Shown here: positions 1-13,374 of the stretch, one piece after another | How the letters are laid out: each line of letters begins with the position of its first letter | Position numbering within the stretch: position 1 is the stretch's first letter | From: Beroe forskalii | Lineage: Eukaryota; Ctenophora; Nuda; Beroida; Beroidae | Length of the DNA stretch: 64,000 nt | Direction: 5' to 3' | NCBI GenBank assembly: GCA_011033025.1 | Contig: WFMF01000152.1 | Coordinates: 62,001-126,000 of the forward strand | Notes under the pieces: generated by a model | What the model was told of the DNA's origin: nothing | What the model saw: the letters and a program-made list of their open reading frames with translations, nothing else | Databases searched by the model: none | Position numbers and translations under genes: made by a program

Positions 1-43
1 CCACTTTCATCAGAGGCAATGAGAAGATCATTAACCACCCTAA

Positions 44-1705
44 TTAGAAGTGTTTCAGTGCTGAAGTGTTTTTTATATGCTGATTGGTTATCAATATTGA
101 GGTTGTTTTGCTCAAGTGATCATTCAACCTTCTTTGGACTACTTTCTCAATGATCTTTCCAACAAAAGCCAAGTTTGACACAGGCCTGTAGTTTTTGAAG
201 GTGTTTATGTCCAATGAGCTGCCTTTGATGAGAGGGGTGAGGTGGGCAGATTTGACATTTTCCATAGATCCACTTGCCAGAGATGCATTAACAATCTGAC
301 AAAGGTAGGGTATGAAAAGATCTGAGTTTTCTGAGAGTAGAACAGCTGGGATGGGATCAAGATCACAAGACTTGATGTTGGTGTCAGTGAGAATATCTTT
401 GATTTCTTGATATGTTGCTGGCTCAAAGATTGCAAGAGATTTTCCCAAGAAAGATTGTGTTGTATCAGATGTTTCATGATGATCTGGAAATGAATTCCTT
501 ATTTTCTCTATTTTTGAAGTGAAGTAGGAGTTGAATTCATCAACGGTCTCTTGAATATTGTTGTTGGAACTTGGGAGTGTGAGGCATCTGTCATTGTCCA
601 AAAATGTATCAACGAACTGGAACAAACTCTTCTGAGAGTAGTTATATTTTTTGAAATGATTGCTAAAGTATTCTCTCTTTTTCTTAGCAGCTAGTTCATT
701 ACAGTAACTCCTGAGGTGTTCGAAAACAATTCTGTCTGCATCTGCCAATGACTTTTTCCATACCTTTTCAGCTCTTCTTCTCCTTGCTCTTGCAGCTTTA
801 TATGCTGAGTCAAACCATTTTGAATCTGGTATGTCTCGAATCCATTTTTCCAATAGAGGTGCATGACTTTTCAGAGTGCAATGGACTATGTTGTTATAAT
901 CGAGAATAAGTTCTGGAAACGGTTTGCCAGTTTCTGAGAGTGTTGAAAGTTTTTCTTTCAGTTCAGACCTAAAGACATTTCTGTCAATGTTCTTTATGTT
1001 TCTGAACGATATTTTCTTTCTGTCCTCTGATGGGAGTGCCTTAATGCTGAGAGTGAAGGACAGACAAAAATGGTCGCAAGTGGGGAATTCATCAGGCATA
1101 TGCAAGGCAGTGACTTTGTTTTTGGCAAGGATGTTGTGGGTTGCAATCACTATATCAAGTGTGTGTCCTGAGATGTGTGTTGGACCGTTGCAAAATTGAT
1201 TGAGACCAAAGTCAGAAATGAGTTTGTCAAGCTCTCTTTGATGCTTGCTAGCTTCGTCCATATGGATGTTAAAGTCGCCACAGATAAGGATTTGGTCTGA
1301 TTTAGTAAATAAGTCACCAAGGAACACTTCAAAATCATGAATAAATGTTGATACAGGGCCAGTTCTATAAACACAGGAGCAGAGAAGGAACTTTTTGTTA
1401 GGTAGTTTGACCTTGAGAGTAACAGATTCAAATGTTGGAATGTTGCTGATGAATAGTTTCACTACCTTTATGCTACAAGACTTGTACAGAATACCAACAC
1501 CACCACCTCTAGTGTTTGGACGATGGAGGTGATGAACATCATATCCATGAGCTTTGATAGTTGCGGTTACATGATTTTTAGAGTCAGTGAGCCATGTTTC
1601 CTGGATAAATGCTATTTGTGGGTCCTCTGTGGATAAATATTCCATGACTGGATCAACTTTGTTGTTTAATGACCTAACATTCCAGGAGAGACATTTTAAA
1701 CTCAC
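44..1705 (-). pseudogene. LINE copy A ORF2, N-terminal part (AP endonuclease, start of RT), frameshifted
   Basis: The product would nick target DNA (APE-type endonuclease) and copy the LINE RNA at the nick. The ATG at 1705 opens with the endonuclease motif LSWNVRSLN. QETWL, GDFNIHMD and a CDHFCL block (usually SDH) follow. A basic linker and the start of the RT domain (YRPVSNLAFVGKIIEKV) come next. At about 105-110 a run of four T replaces the five T of copy B, and the frame ends at 44 instead of running on. Copy B continues for another 400 residues. ORF1 lies 32 bp upstream, as expected for a bicistronic LINE. The reading frame upstream of the deletion is open and almost unchanged from B, so the loss of function looks recent. 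Confidence 0.85.
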
Positions 1706-1737
1706 ACTGTTGTTATGATCAGAGATGTGGAAGGTTT

Positions 1738-3113
1738 TTACATGTTTTTTGAATTATAGAACTTTATTGACTTCTTCAGCTTGTCTTGTGCAGCCTGATA
1801 GGTTGGACATTCAAGCGATGATGCCTCATGAGTGTGGGAAAATGAAGATTTACCATTCTTGCAGTTAATACAGGTTGGAACAAAGTCTGTTTCATTACAG
1901 GATTTGCAGTCACCAGTTTTGTGCTCACCAGCGCACTTAGCACAGACTGGTTTGGCTGCTTGGCACTTGTCCTGGTAGTGATGGAATTTCTGGCAGTTGT
2001 TACATCGTTTGACATAGAAGTGGTCATAAACACTGCAACTGTACATTCCAATATAAACCCTGTTGCCAAGATGCTCAATGAACTTTCTGATCTCGTTGCT
2101 TACCCTGATGCATGCCTGGTACCTATTCCCACTTCGTTGCTCCCTGATGTATAACACTTCAAAGGTTGATCCATTGCTTACAAGTGATGATATTTCCTCG
2201 TGCATTGACAGTAGTCTATCCTTGAGCTGATCAGGAGAAATTTTTTCAATGATGTTAGCAACAGAGATGGTAGGGAGTCTCTCAGGTGGCTGAAAAACCT
2301 TGTGTTCAGGGTGGAGTTCCTCTATTCTTTTAGCCAGCTTTTTGCGGTCCTCTGCTTTTTCAACAACTAGCACATTTTCACCAGACTTGTTTTTGTAGCT
2401 TTTATTAACATGAATTTTGTTTTCAGTCACTATTTTCTCCAAATCAGCATCAGCCATATTAGTACCAGAGGAGTTCATTTTCAAGATGAGGGGTGTTTTA
2501 GATTTGACTTTTTCAAGTCCTTCCTTATTATTCCAAGGGTTTAATTCAGCCTGTGGCTGGGTACTAATAGGCTCAGGTTGGGGTTGTGTAACAGTCTGAT
2601 TTCCCTGCATGACGATCAGATCCTTAATTTGAGTGATATTGTTTTCCATGGATTCCATTTTCCGCTCCAGTGTATGAACATGAGCCTGCAGAGATGCAGC
2701 TTGCTTGTGCTCATGATCAGTCAGGCATGGATCACAAATAAAACAGAATGTACCACCAAATGAATCCTTTTTCTCTAATCGCTTGGAAAATGTTCAAGAT
2801 ATGTTTTGTTGCATAGCACATTATCTGAGCCCCCATTTGCCAATCTGCATATTGCATGAAAATTCTTGTTACAAAATAAACATGTCACACATTTTTCCAA
2901 TGCATTATCATCTTCACAAGCAGAACAAATGCCAAAGTCATTGATCAAAGTTGGAGAAGTGCAAACAGGGTTACCTTTCCTTGAGTGGGGAGTCGAGAAA
3001 TTGGATTGCTTTGATGTGTGTGGAGGAGTGGCTGGAGTTGGAGTTAGGTAGTGACGAGGGGTGAGGTTGTGACTGATGTCAGTCTCGTTGTCGCTGTCTT
3101 CAGCTAGAACCAT
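1738..3113 (-). pseudogene. LINE copy A ORF1 (PHD-like finger, coiled coil, RNA-binding, zinc knuckles), frameshifted
   Basis: This is the gag-like RNA-binding protein of the LINE. The ATG at 3113 sits in a near-perfect animal start context (CCACCATGG on the minus strand), which favours it over the GTG slightly upstream. A low-complexity Ser/Thr/Pro N-terminus is followed by a Cys/His-rich PHD-like finger (C-x2-C, C-x2-C-x2-C, FHAIC). Next come a coiled coil (LERKMESMENN), an RRM-like region and CCHC knuckles (CNNCQKFHHYQDKC, CAKC..H..C). At about 2,790 one T is missing compared with copy B (gcttggaaaatg against gcttggaataatg), which ends the first part after LEHFPSD. The second part is open from about 2,775 down to 1738. 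Jockey-group ORF1 proteins have similar knuckles; the PHD-like finger is known from some CR1-group ORF1s. Confidence 0.8.
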
Positions 3114-3316
3114 GGTGGGATGCACTCTCTAAACAGTGCCTGAAATGAAACTTGAGGACGAGAGGGCAGGGTTGAAACCACTACACTTACACCAGCGCCT
3201 GATGCACTCCCACCAAGACTTCAAGCAAGAATTGCAGAAGGACAGTGTACTAATCAGAATGATTCCGACAGCACACAGACAATCTGTTATCAAATCAAAC
3301 TTTCGGCTTTGGGTTC

Positions 3317-6300
3317 CTCAGTTAGTTAATTTAATATGTGTTGTGTTGTAAGTTTCTACAGGCGTAAATCTTAAAGTTTTAAAGTTTGATAAATGCAATA
3401 GCTGGGAACTAGCAGTTCTAAAAATTATAAAACAGTTCATCCACATCTGTCTTCATCTGCCTTAGTTTGATGGAACCTTACGAATGACAAACTCAGGGGA
3501 TTCCTAGTCTGAACCAGTTTGAAGTGTCTGGTGGACAGGGTTTGAGCAGGAACTCCAACAACTCTCACCCATGTACAATGTACATTGTACACACTTGTAC
3601 ATACATACATACATACAAACACACTTGTACACACAGCTAACAAAGCCTCTTCTAGTTTCTTGTAGATATCAGACGGAGGGTAGAACGGAACTCTCTTATC
3701 AGTTCCGTGATATGCATATCCCTTCCTTTTACTCTTTTACTGCTACAAGTCACGAAGGAGATACAGGCGGCTTGATATCATTAACTCGCCATTCTTAAAT
3801 CCTCATCATGACGCCACTCTTATTAGCTAAATCCTGAAGGAACCGTACAGCAGTTGGCAAACGTAGTCTGTGGTAATCAACAAATGAAAAGGTTTCAAGT
3901 GCGCCATGGTACGTTCCGTCTTATAGCTTCTACCAAAGCTCCCGGTATAACAGGAATCTAGCAATTAATAGCCACTTTAAGATGATGTCATTATCATGGT
4001 TTACAATGAACAATTGACAATATTCCCAAAGCCTACAGTCCCCACACAACCCTGATCCAAGCTCTTTCTCGGTTTATTGAACAAAGACAAGGTATACGTT
4101 TTACTGCTTCAGCACTGCTTCAATAGGCAGATCAGGATGCAGGAATATATATGCAGCCTGGCAACTATAAACTTCAATTTATTTCTTAAAAACCCATATT
4201 TTAGTCTGGTTTATATAATGAGGCCTAGGTAAGTTTCTAGGTCATCTCCACTTTTGTAAGTTGTATATTTTAGTGTAAGCAGCTGAAAACATAGAGCATC
4301 ATATCACATCAAGTGTTGACTGGACCCGTTTGAGCGTTACATTAGCTCACCCTATCCACCACACTATAATACTCGGCTATGATAGGCCATACACCAATTA
4401 GAGGCGGATGAGAGTGACGTAATTATCAGAGCTTAGAGTGGTAAGTTGATGACATGTGACAGCCTTGATCCTCAGTTATCAGTACTCCGTCAGTTGTCGA
4501 CTGTTTGAGTGAGGAGACTGTAACAAGTTGCCTGTTCCGACACATCCGCCTTCAGAAACAGCTGTGTCATCAACTCACCACCTTGCGGTATGAAAATGAC
4601 GTCATCTGACCGTCTGTCACGTGTGTAAACCAGCAATCAGTGATGTAAGGAAGACCAGCAAGTGAGCCACATGCGACTGACGGCCGGATAATTATGTGGG
4701 ATCGATGACGTCATAAGGAATAGTGACGTGAGTTGTCAATACATAGGGTTTGGTATCGATAGAACTTCCAAAGTTAAAGGGTATCAATAGAACTTCGATA
4801 GTTTAAAGTCCTATCAATGTCTCTACGACCAGTCTTAATCCTGAATGAACGTGCTTTGATAGATATCTCATAGATTGATGTACTTATATGATTCCAGATA
4901 TCAACACATAATCAGAAATCGGACAGCCTAGAAATGTGATTTCTATTCGTGATTAACTTATTGACCTATGATGGTATCATTACTTTCTCACCACAAGTCA
5001 CGAAACGAGTGTAACATCTCAGCAATAAATTGATTGGCAATTGCAATCTCCAACAACAAAAGCCTGAAGTTTACTGGGCAAACCTTCCACACTTTCTCAT
5101 TCGAGACAGAAACTCAACAAATTCATGGCTCTTCCAGACTATCGGAGACATAAAATGGACAAACCAGACGATAGCACACTTCTACCTTTCTTCTTTCTAC
5201 GTTTTTGACAGTGATCGATCTGCTTCATATGAGTTCATTACATTACGCCCAAATTTTACATTTTTCAGATCAGAACTTTACACCTCCTCAACCCACACGC
5301 ACAGAAAAAGTCCACATCCCCAATTACATGTTATATTGACAAGCCCAATACACACGTCAGAGCGCTGTTGATAGCTCTCTACAGCGAGCTAGATTCTGGA
5401 ACTATCGTGTTTTATGGCAACAGCAGCCCGGCTGACCATACAAATGTTACTCACGGAAAAGTGGGCACTTCATAACGTCATCATTTCACCATCTAAACGC
5501 CTGATAATGACGTCACTCTCAACCACCAATTAGTCGCGTGCAGCCCTCAATTCCCAGTGTAGGATATATATGGTGTACGTTTTGGTGAGTTAATGTATGT
5601 GTTAACACATATTATTATTATCATATATGTTGTTCAGGCCGTATGCGTGGCAACATCAATTGACACTTCAAGAAACATGGGCAAATTCTAACAGAGAGGG
5701 GTTTTCCTTTCGTGTAACGCGTGTATAAATTTGAGGAAAGGTTTTTACATATACTATGAACTGAGGTATGCAATTCTCTCTAGCAATGTACAAAGCTAAA
5801 TTATTGAAGTCAGAAAAAACTATTCTACCAACTTACCTAATTTGTTCGGTACAGTGTCTGAAAAAGGCTTTCAATTTTGCAGGAACTATAGTCAAAAAGT
5901 GATGCGTGATCCTTGAGTCCGGTCTTGAACAAGGACCGATCAGTTGAACGTATGTCGTGTAAGGTTTCAGACCAGATTTAAATTAGCAGGCAGTCTAAAA
6001 CCTGACTGTAAGTTTAGGAGTAACTGGTGTAGTAGTATGTAGTAGTATGTCCAAATGTTTAGTAGCAAATATTATTTGACTTTAAATTCTAAACGGAATT
6101 TTCTTTCATCAACATCCGTCTAATTTCCCCACTTAAAATTTGGTAAATGTTTATAGTGTAGCATTCGATAAGAATCATGAGTCACTGAGTCACCAACCTG
6201 ATGATTTGATAACGGACACGGTAATCTAATTGCAATCACTTAAATTTTGATTAATTTGAGAGAAAACTGATTATGCTTCCATGTTTCAGGTCAAAACATG

Positions 6301-9300
6301 AGAAATTTGATAGGAGATTAGTCTGCACGCTCATATTCGTAAGGCTTAAAGGCGTGCTGTAAATCATTAGATCAGCAACAGCTGATTTCACTGAAATTGT
6401 GAATGAAACCCTTTGCAAATGACAGGATGATTTGTGAATATTTGGCGCTCATAAAATGATGTACATCGCCCAAACGTTTCGTGACCTCAAGCAGCTATCT
6501 GAGGTTTTACGTGTCATGGGTACGACTATAATGGCAGATGGATTATGCCAGAACGCTATGAACTTTCAGGTGATAACTCTTTTTCAAGGAGGGCTCAAGT
6601 ACCACTACAAACTGTCAAGTGACAGCAATTCATGCAATATGCTGAACAATTTGAATGTAGCATTTAGGACAAGTAGCAATTGGCCTTATTTCAATTGGGA
6701 CATCAACACGTTAAGTTTAGTCACCGCTATTTATATTTTCTGTAGCTTAAAAAGAGCTACCCTGGAGATTTAAGAAGTGTATTTATTAAGGAGTTGTCTA
6801 ATTAAGAAAACTAATTTATGTTTTCTCCAAAAATCAGGCAAATCTAGGACTAAATTTCACGTCGTTTCACCAATTTTCAGCCAAAAATACTGATATGAAA
6901 ACAAGAAGAGGGCAGATTTTTCCATTGAATTCAATCTATTTGGAATCTATGAAATAGACAAAAGTAAAACTAGGCGTTATAGAGAAACAGATTAGCAAAC
7001 GGGTCAATGAGCATCCTAGAGTCAACACCATGTTCTTTGCAACGTTTCACTGGAAGATGGAGAACGGCTGAAGAAATGCCTATAATTTTTGGGACAATTG
7101 TTTATCATATCAAATTTGAGGAGGTCTGCACTAATGCTTTCACTGAAAAATTCTGAACCTGTATTGAGAGAAAATAGAATGCTTAATATTGTAGTGAAAG
7201 AAAAGATAGGTATAAATGTATAAATCTTTACTTTAACAAAATTTTCTAAAATTTTGGTATTGTACAAATTACGGTAGGGAATTAAGATTTGTAGAATTTA
7301 AGGAGTGTACTATTTAAGGTAGTAAAATCGCTTACTGCCTTAAATAGTACACTTCTTAATTTCTACCACTAAGGTACCCTGGAATTTTTGCTGCGAAAGT
7401 TGTCATGAAATCTGCAATGTTTCCGATTTCACAGAATTCCAACCTCTCCTATAATTCTACTGGAATGCCAGGAGGCACTTGATTTAATGAGGACAGGGAA
7501 ATTGGGGGAGAGATGATGTCATTATCATAGCTCAAAGAAGTAAGTTGATGACGGAGATCGGCCAGGAGAAGAAGATGGGACAGACTAGAGACCACTTGAG
7601 AGATATTAGAATAATTGTAAGGATTGAAAATGTTAACAACTACTTATTTAAAGTTGCTAAAGACCCTGGCACAGTTTATCCGTGACAGTGATGAGGAGGG
7701 AGGAAGTTTTTAAAGTCTAATTATGATAGCAGAAAATTCCTCGCTTTACACCAAGACACTCAATTGGTAGTGCAGGACTTCAGAGTTTTTCCGATGAATT
7801 TACACCTCTTTGTGCTGCATCGGAGCAGTGAAGGAAGAAGAAACGAGGCTCGGGGGAAATAGTTGGCATACCAAGTGCTGGCTGGTGGCATGTTCATATG
7901 AATTACACTACCTCACATGAAGTGTTTGGTGTTAGGTGGGTATGGAACATCAGTAAGTTCAGTGTAAAAGTGTAAAGCAGGATGCTATGGCGCTTGACTG
8001 TTCAGCTGATATGTAAGTAATAAACAGGGAGAGGAAGGCACTTTTTGAGCATTAAAGTGGCCGAGGTCTCAACACCAACGGAATACCAGGATTATTAAGT
8101 GGAGTACTGCATTGCATCGGGAAATACCTACCATTCTGTCTGATCTCTAAAGCACAATTTAATTGTTATTAGAATTGGGTATTTTTGTTAAAAATTCGAA
8201 TAATGTTTCCGATATCTTCACTCTTCATCATTCATGATTAAAATTGAAGAGTCTAGAGTCTAGACCGCACAAAAAATACAACCCATTCGCTTATCCATTT
8301 AATTTACTCATTTAGTAGTCCGTAATCCCATCCAACATAAACATAGTCTGATATCAGAATATCTCTCATGTTGAATTACACCCCCTCCAATGTTATGGTT
8401 CTTGTTAAAACCCTCGGTACTTTTACCTCTGCAAATGTTGTAATATCAATGTTAATTATAAAACATGAGAAGAAGCCTCTGCGTACTGATTCTGTGTCAA
8501 ATATTGCCTCATTGTTATGTGTTATTTCGGTACTGCATCGGTTGTCTACCGTGGGAAAAGAGAACTAGATAACCAATCCTGTTCTGGCGTCTTGGGAACA
8601 AGTCATAAACAGTAGCCGACAGCTGTCGTCCTTATTAAACAAAGATTTCATGGCCACTTTGAAGAAACAAGATATCATACCAGTTAGGCAACAATCAGTT
8701 TGATAAAAAATAACAGCACCAATTGTAACTGTCAATTCCGTTCCAAATACTCCAACAGGCTGATACCTTGGCTTGCCGAATTAGACTTCATAAAATCAAG
8801 GCCACAGATCAAAGAAAATGTTAATATTAATGCCAACTTTTTTGACGGTGTCGGTGTCGCTTGGCACATGATCAACCACAGCCTTCCTTACAATTGATGC
8901 CAATTTACTCCTCTGATAATTGATCAACTCGCTCAATTACCAACAAAATTAACGAGGCGTATTCCCGCAGATATAACCTCTTGCATCATAATCATAACAA
9001 ATGAACTAGTTACAGCGACATCTTAACTACACATCATGAAACATCCAAGTCAGTGAAGTCACAAAGCACTTCATGGATACAGTAAACTGTTGTAATAACT
9101 GAGATATGTATGATTTGTACAGGATCACTTATAGCTTGGACAATTGTTAAGGTGAACTAACTACTGAAAAGCTAGTATCAAGAAGAATTCTCTAGGCGAA
9201 GGTAAATGGTTGCATCTAGAATATATCGCTGATATACACTGTTAAGGAAACTCTTTCTTTGAAGTTCTGAAGTTTGATCGAATAACGATTTATATAACAA

Positions 9301-12300
9301 TTATGAAGTACTTACAGTACTAAATTGAATTCTATTTTCAGAAAACTTCGCATTGCGTTATACAGTCCAATGTAGGATGAACAGTTTACAGCGATGTTAT
9401 ACTGCCTACTATAGTGTGCCGTTAGACATAATGTAGTTAGACAGAATGTTACTTCTTGACACCCCTTGAATAATGTTGCATATCTCGAGGGTAGATTGTG
9501 AAGTTTAGACAGGCGAGACGTGGTGATTCCATAGAACAAGAGACAAGATGCCCTAAAAGCCCTTCACCACTGTGGGAATCAACATATTATTATTATAACG
9601 GTTCATGTCAGATAGGTTATCATGGTGAACTTGTAAGAATTTGACGGATGGTATGATTATTTTGCTTTCATTTCCCTACTATATGACAAGGGGACAGAAT
9701 ATGGGACCTGATAATGAACTATGTTTCATGAGGGGAAGCCCTAGTTAGGCTAACTGATCACAGCACAATATAAAATATATCATCGCAAAATTCTACAATT
9801 ATCTATCACAACTTTATAAAAGCACTTTATTGGTACTTATAACGTTGATTATTATCTCGAGGGAAACTATAATCTCTCGGCAGGCCATATTGACACTACG
9901 GGTTAAACAACATTTATAACCCATTAATAAAATCCTCTTACAGTTATAAATAGACGTTTGTTTGAGAAAAAATTATTTTATTTCCTGTAGTTCTATGGAA
10001 TCAGCTTTCTCAGCAGACATGTATTTTTAATAAACACATTGCACACATACCTGAAAAACATTTTATTGACTTCTGAGTTAGTCACGACCCACATGGGATT
10101 ATAATAAGGCAGATTAGCAAGTAAAAAAACAGAATTGTAAATTTGTCCAAACAAGATCTGCAAAAATCATTGCTACTTGCCAGTCATTATTGAAAGTTTT
10201 TCTGTGCTCATTACCAGCAGTTTTATCACAAAATTGCAAGAAGTCCACTGGTAACTTCCAGCGCTAAAGTCAAGAAAAAGCTGCCATCTGACGTCAAAAC
10301 AACATATTACTATTAACTATTTCCTGCTGCTTTTGATTGTTATAACTTTATAACTAGATAATTGACATGCAAATTAACGCTGTTCCTTTTCCACAAACTG
10401 TAATTGGCCATTGTTAAACGAAAAGAAGATGTTAGATAATTGTAAACACGGTGACAAATTGCCATGTACTGTTTCTTGACAGCAAAACAGTGATCGTGTT
10501 GCTATATTTAAAATTTGGCGATAATATCAAAACAGACGGCTATTAGAAAATACTTCATGGCTCTAATTACATGATATTGATGGAGATGTACAAGAATTCC
10601 AGTCCTCATTCTGAAGTTTTCCTGAAAAACGCTGTCTATATTGGAAATTGACTTTCATTGGAAAACCTGAGTGTCTGGAGTCTAGACGCAGGAAGCCACA
10701 GGACGTAATGCGAAGGGAAATTAAATCTGTCAAGTTGCACACAGACGTTGAGGCAGGGGGAATGCTCAGTGAGAATTAGGTCGTGCTTTGTTCCGGATGG
10801 TACAGCAACTCATAACGCTATAAGAGCTGATAGAGCTGATAGAGCCACAGGCAGAGTTTGGTAGAGGTTAGATTTTCTGGTATACAAATTTTTAGAGCAT
10901 AGAAAATTAGTGTAAATGGATTGTTATATATGAGGAAGACCAGAAGCTTAGAAGACTTGAAATTAGACGCGATAAATTTAAAACAATCAGCCTTTGTCAT
11001 TCCATTGCCCATTGCTCAACGACCTTTAGTTTAGAGACTCATAATATATCAATAGTCAATACCTGAGAAACGAGGTAGAATACCATAAAAACGACCTTTT
11101 ACTGTACATGATCAGTACATAATACCTTAAAACATGATCAGGATTGAAGAAATCCTAATAAATATTACTCATAGTTTTTCATGACAACCACTGCATGTTT
11201 TTCATAATCAAAACGTTCTGGAACGACAGTGCATAGATACAAATCATTTTAACTTTATAGCTGTTTAGTTGATAACCGCTTAATGAAAATTCGTTTGTAG
11301 CCAAAGCAATGGATTATTAAATCATTCTATAATATTTGTAATAAGCATACTGTTTGTCTTAGCACGTTCGTAAAAACATCTCCTATAGTTCTGAAGCTGG
11401 TATAACTTTTAACACTCATTGTTTTTCGAAAAATTCCCATCGGTAAATTTAGAAAGTAAAACGTACATGATACAAAATATGGGAACTGTAGTTACTTAGC
11501 AAAAACTGCGAAGTTTTTCAAAATAGTTTTCAAAATATCGCACGTGTATTGTGTATTGATAAAATTTCACCAACAAAAACAAATGATATACCCTTTGGCA
11601 CTTTTCTATTCCATCACTACTTTTCTATGTCAATGAACTCTATTAAAGCACAGTAATAACGCAAGTTATTTTGAAATATCAACTCAGTTGCACCAAATAA
11701 CCAAGTTCTGACACATTAACAATTTCACATTTAATAATAAAACGTGAAATGTAAACAGTCACACGTGACACTGATTCTCTACCTTTTACTTCTTTACTTG
11801 ATACAAGTCCTTACTTCGGACAATGCTTACCTCATCTCACATTCACAGCTCAATCCTGACTTAACATTAGAGGGATCGGTCGGGATAGGTTCAATTAATA
11901 TAATACACAGCGCTTTACATATTGTTATACACACCTCAGCATCAACTCCTTCAAAACTCAGGAGAGTGTGGGTATACTGTGTTGAAAGAGAAACCCACAA
12001 AGAGTAGCAGAGAGAGGGATGGGTACATGTTATATTTGACAATGTGGTATAAGAGGTGAACAAGCTATCTAGATTCTAGCTGTTACAATGTTTGACTTTA
12101 TATGGAGAAGTTTAGTTTTATATTGAGAAGTTTAGTTATAAATTTGTTAGATTTTAAAAAGATTTGAGAGCAGGGAGAGTGGAGCTCATTCATTTCTTGC
12201 TTCCTTGCAAAGAATGACATCGTGATGAAATATTGACAGTTTTCATTTGCTGAAATACACAGGAAAATGTATTACATTTAAATGTATTGACTTTATAAGT

Positions 12301-12681
12301 CAAAATGGCTTATTTTTCATTGATGTAGAGGCCAGACATCAACAGCTAAGGTGAAGTTGAAAATTTGGCATATTCTTGTTGAGTATATAATACAGTTGAA
12401 CTGAGGAAAAGAATGGCAGATAAACCAAGCCTAATTGGTGCTTCAGTGATTAATGAAAACAGGCTTGAGGATGGAATTCTCATGATATTATGTGAATATG
12501 TAAATGTAAAATTCCATTAATAACTGCTTGTGCCTTGTTTGATTTGCTTTGCAATAAAGATAAAATAAAACTAATCTAGTGCTATTTGAATAAGTTAAAA
12601 ATCTTAACTAAACGGTTATTAGTAAGTATTTTCAGAAGAAAACTAAAATTTCAGAAGATCATAATCATTAAGCTAACATAC
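3317..12681. other. Gene-poor stretch, no recognisable coding exon
   Basis: No conserved protein motif or convincing exon is seen over about 9.3 kb on either strand; ORFs are short and of random composition. A short ACAT microsatellite lies at about 3,598-3,618. Several CRE-like TGACGTCA/GACGTCAT words occur between 4.4 and 5.5 kb. A phrase near 5,490-5,515 (CCTGATAATGACGTCA) recurs near 49,450, which suggests degraded dispersed repeats. A hairpin at 7,294-7,363 is listed separately. Introns of the ankyrin gene, whose 3' exons should lie at lower coordinates, may fill part of this space. Confidence 0.6.
7294..7363. repeat. Short inverted repeat (hairpin, arms about 27 bp)
   Basis: The left arm includes AGTGTACTATTTAAGG and the right arm CCTTAAATAGTACACT, separated by about a dozen bases. 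A related but shorter phrase (TAAGAAGTGTATTTATTAAGG) sits about 530 bp to the left. It may be the remnant of a small inverted-repeat element. No target duplication was recognised. Confidence 0.6.
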
Positions 12682-13374
12682 CTGCCACAAGAAATGGAGT
12701 CATCCCTCTTTCATCCTGGAAAGATAATGTTGTAGCACATATTGGTAACCACTTAACTAAGAGCAATTTGAACATTATATTCGAATCTAAACATCTTGTC
12801 ATACATCAAGTAAAGCATCATAAATAAACTGTTACAGTAGGTATTCATCATGAACTTCATGATATAAACCTCTTGTTCCAAGGTCAGTCTGTCATATTTG
12901 TAGATCCATCCGAGGAGATCCACATGTCCGTGCTCTGCAGCAAAATGGGCTGCAGCACTGCCACACTTAGATCTGAGAAAGGGAAGTAATGGTTTTGTAG
13001 CAACAAAATCAACAAATAAATTAACTGAGTTTATTTATGTTGACAAGTTATTGTATGTGCTGATGACTAAAAATCATTTATTACCTTGACTAAAATCTTG
13101 CTTTTTAACTACTGCTCAACAGCTGTTTAAAATCGATCAATTTTTACCATTATGGCACAACAAAAAGGCTTTTATGAAGTTCTAACATCACAAACTATTT
13201 AAACAGTGAAAAAATCAAACATATTTAAAACTCAAACATTTTGATAAACTTACTTCAATCGCAAGAAATTTGATGTCCTACAAGAGCAAGATTTACAGGA
13301 TTTACTGAGTTGCTTTAATTTCTTCTTATCCCCTTCTCGGGCAAGTTGGTGAACTGGAGATAATCCCAAATCAT
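12682..13374 (-). CDS. Ankyrin-repeat protein gene, three internal exons (partial)
   Basis: Three minus-strand exons are too short for an ORF list but fit together. Exon a spans 13374-13254 (acceptor TATTTCAG, donor GTAAGT) and reads DLGLSPVHQLAREGDKKKL. Exon b spans 12972-12870 (acceptor TTTCTCAG, donor GTTTAT) and reads SKCGSAAAHFAAEHGHVDLL. Exon c spans 12715-12682 (acceptor CTTTCCAG, donor GTATGT) and reads DERGMTPFLVA. Exon a ends with two bases of a codon that the first base of b completes as Lys. Exon b ends on a full codon and c starts on one, so all phases agree. The peptides carry ankyrin helix signatures (SPVHQLAREGD, AAHFAAEHGHVDLL, GMTPFLVA). Upstream exons should lie at higher and downstream exons at lower coordinates; none was recognised. 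Ankyrin repeats mediate protein-protein contacts, and the family member is not identifiable. No frame breaks are seen. Confidence 0.8.

Larger units (their letters stand above)
1..3316 (-). mobile_element. L2-type non-LTR retrotransposon, copy A (runs off left edge)
   Basis: This is a two-ORF LINE read on the minus strand. ORF1 (gag-like) lies at 1738-3113 and the N-terminal part of ORF2 (endonuclease plus start of RT) at 44-1705. It is nearly identical by eye to copy B at 28.7-32.9 kb, which shows what is missing: the RT catalytic core and 3' UTR lie beyond the left edge. Copy A keeps more of the 5' end than B, with a presumed 5' UTR between about 3,114 and 3,316. Single-base deletions relative to B break both ORFs, so this copy is dead as read. 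The L2 assignment rests on RT and C-terminal wording in copy B and is established family knowledge, not a database result. The 5' boundary is uncertain. Confidence 0.85.

Noticed and set aside
5030-5371. 113-codon plus-strand ORF
   Set aside because: Composition looks random, with no domain, no splice or promoter context, and it lies among CRE-rich repeat relics.
6456-6773. 105-codon plus-strand ORF
   Set aside because: No recognisable motif and no supporting context; the length is expected by chance in AT-rich DNA over 9 kb.
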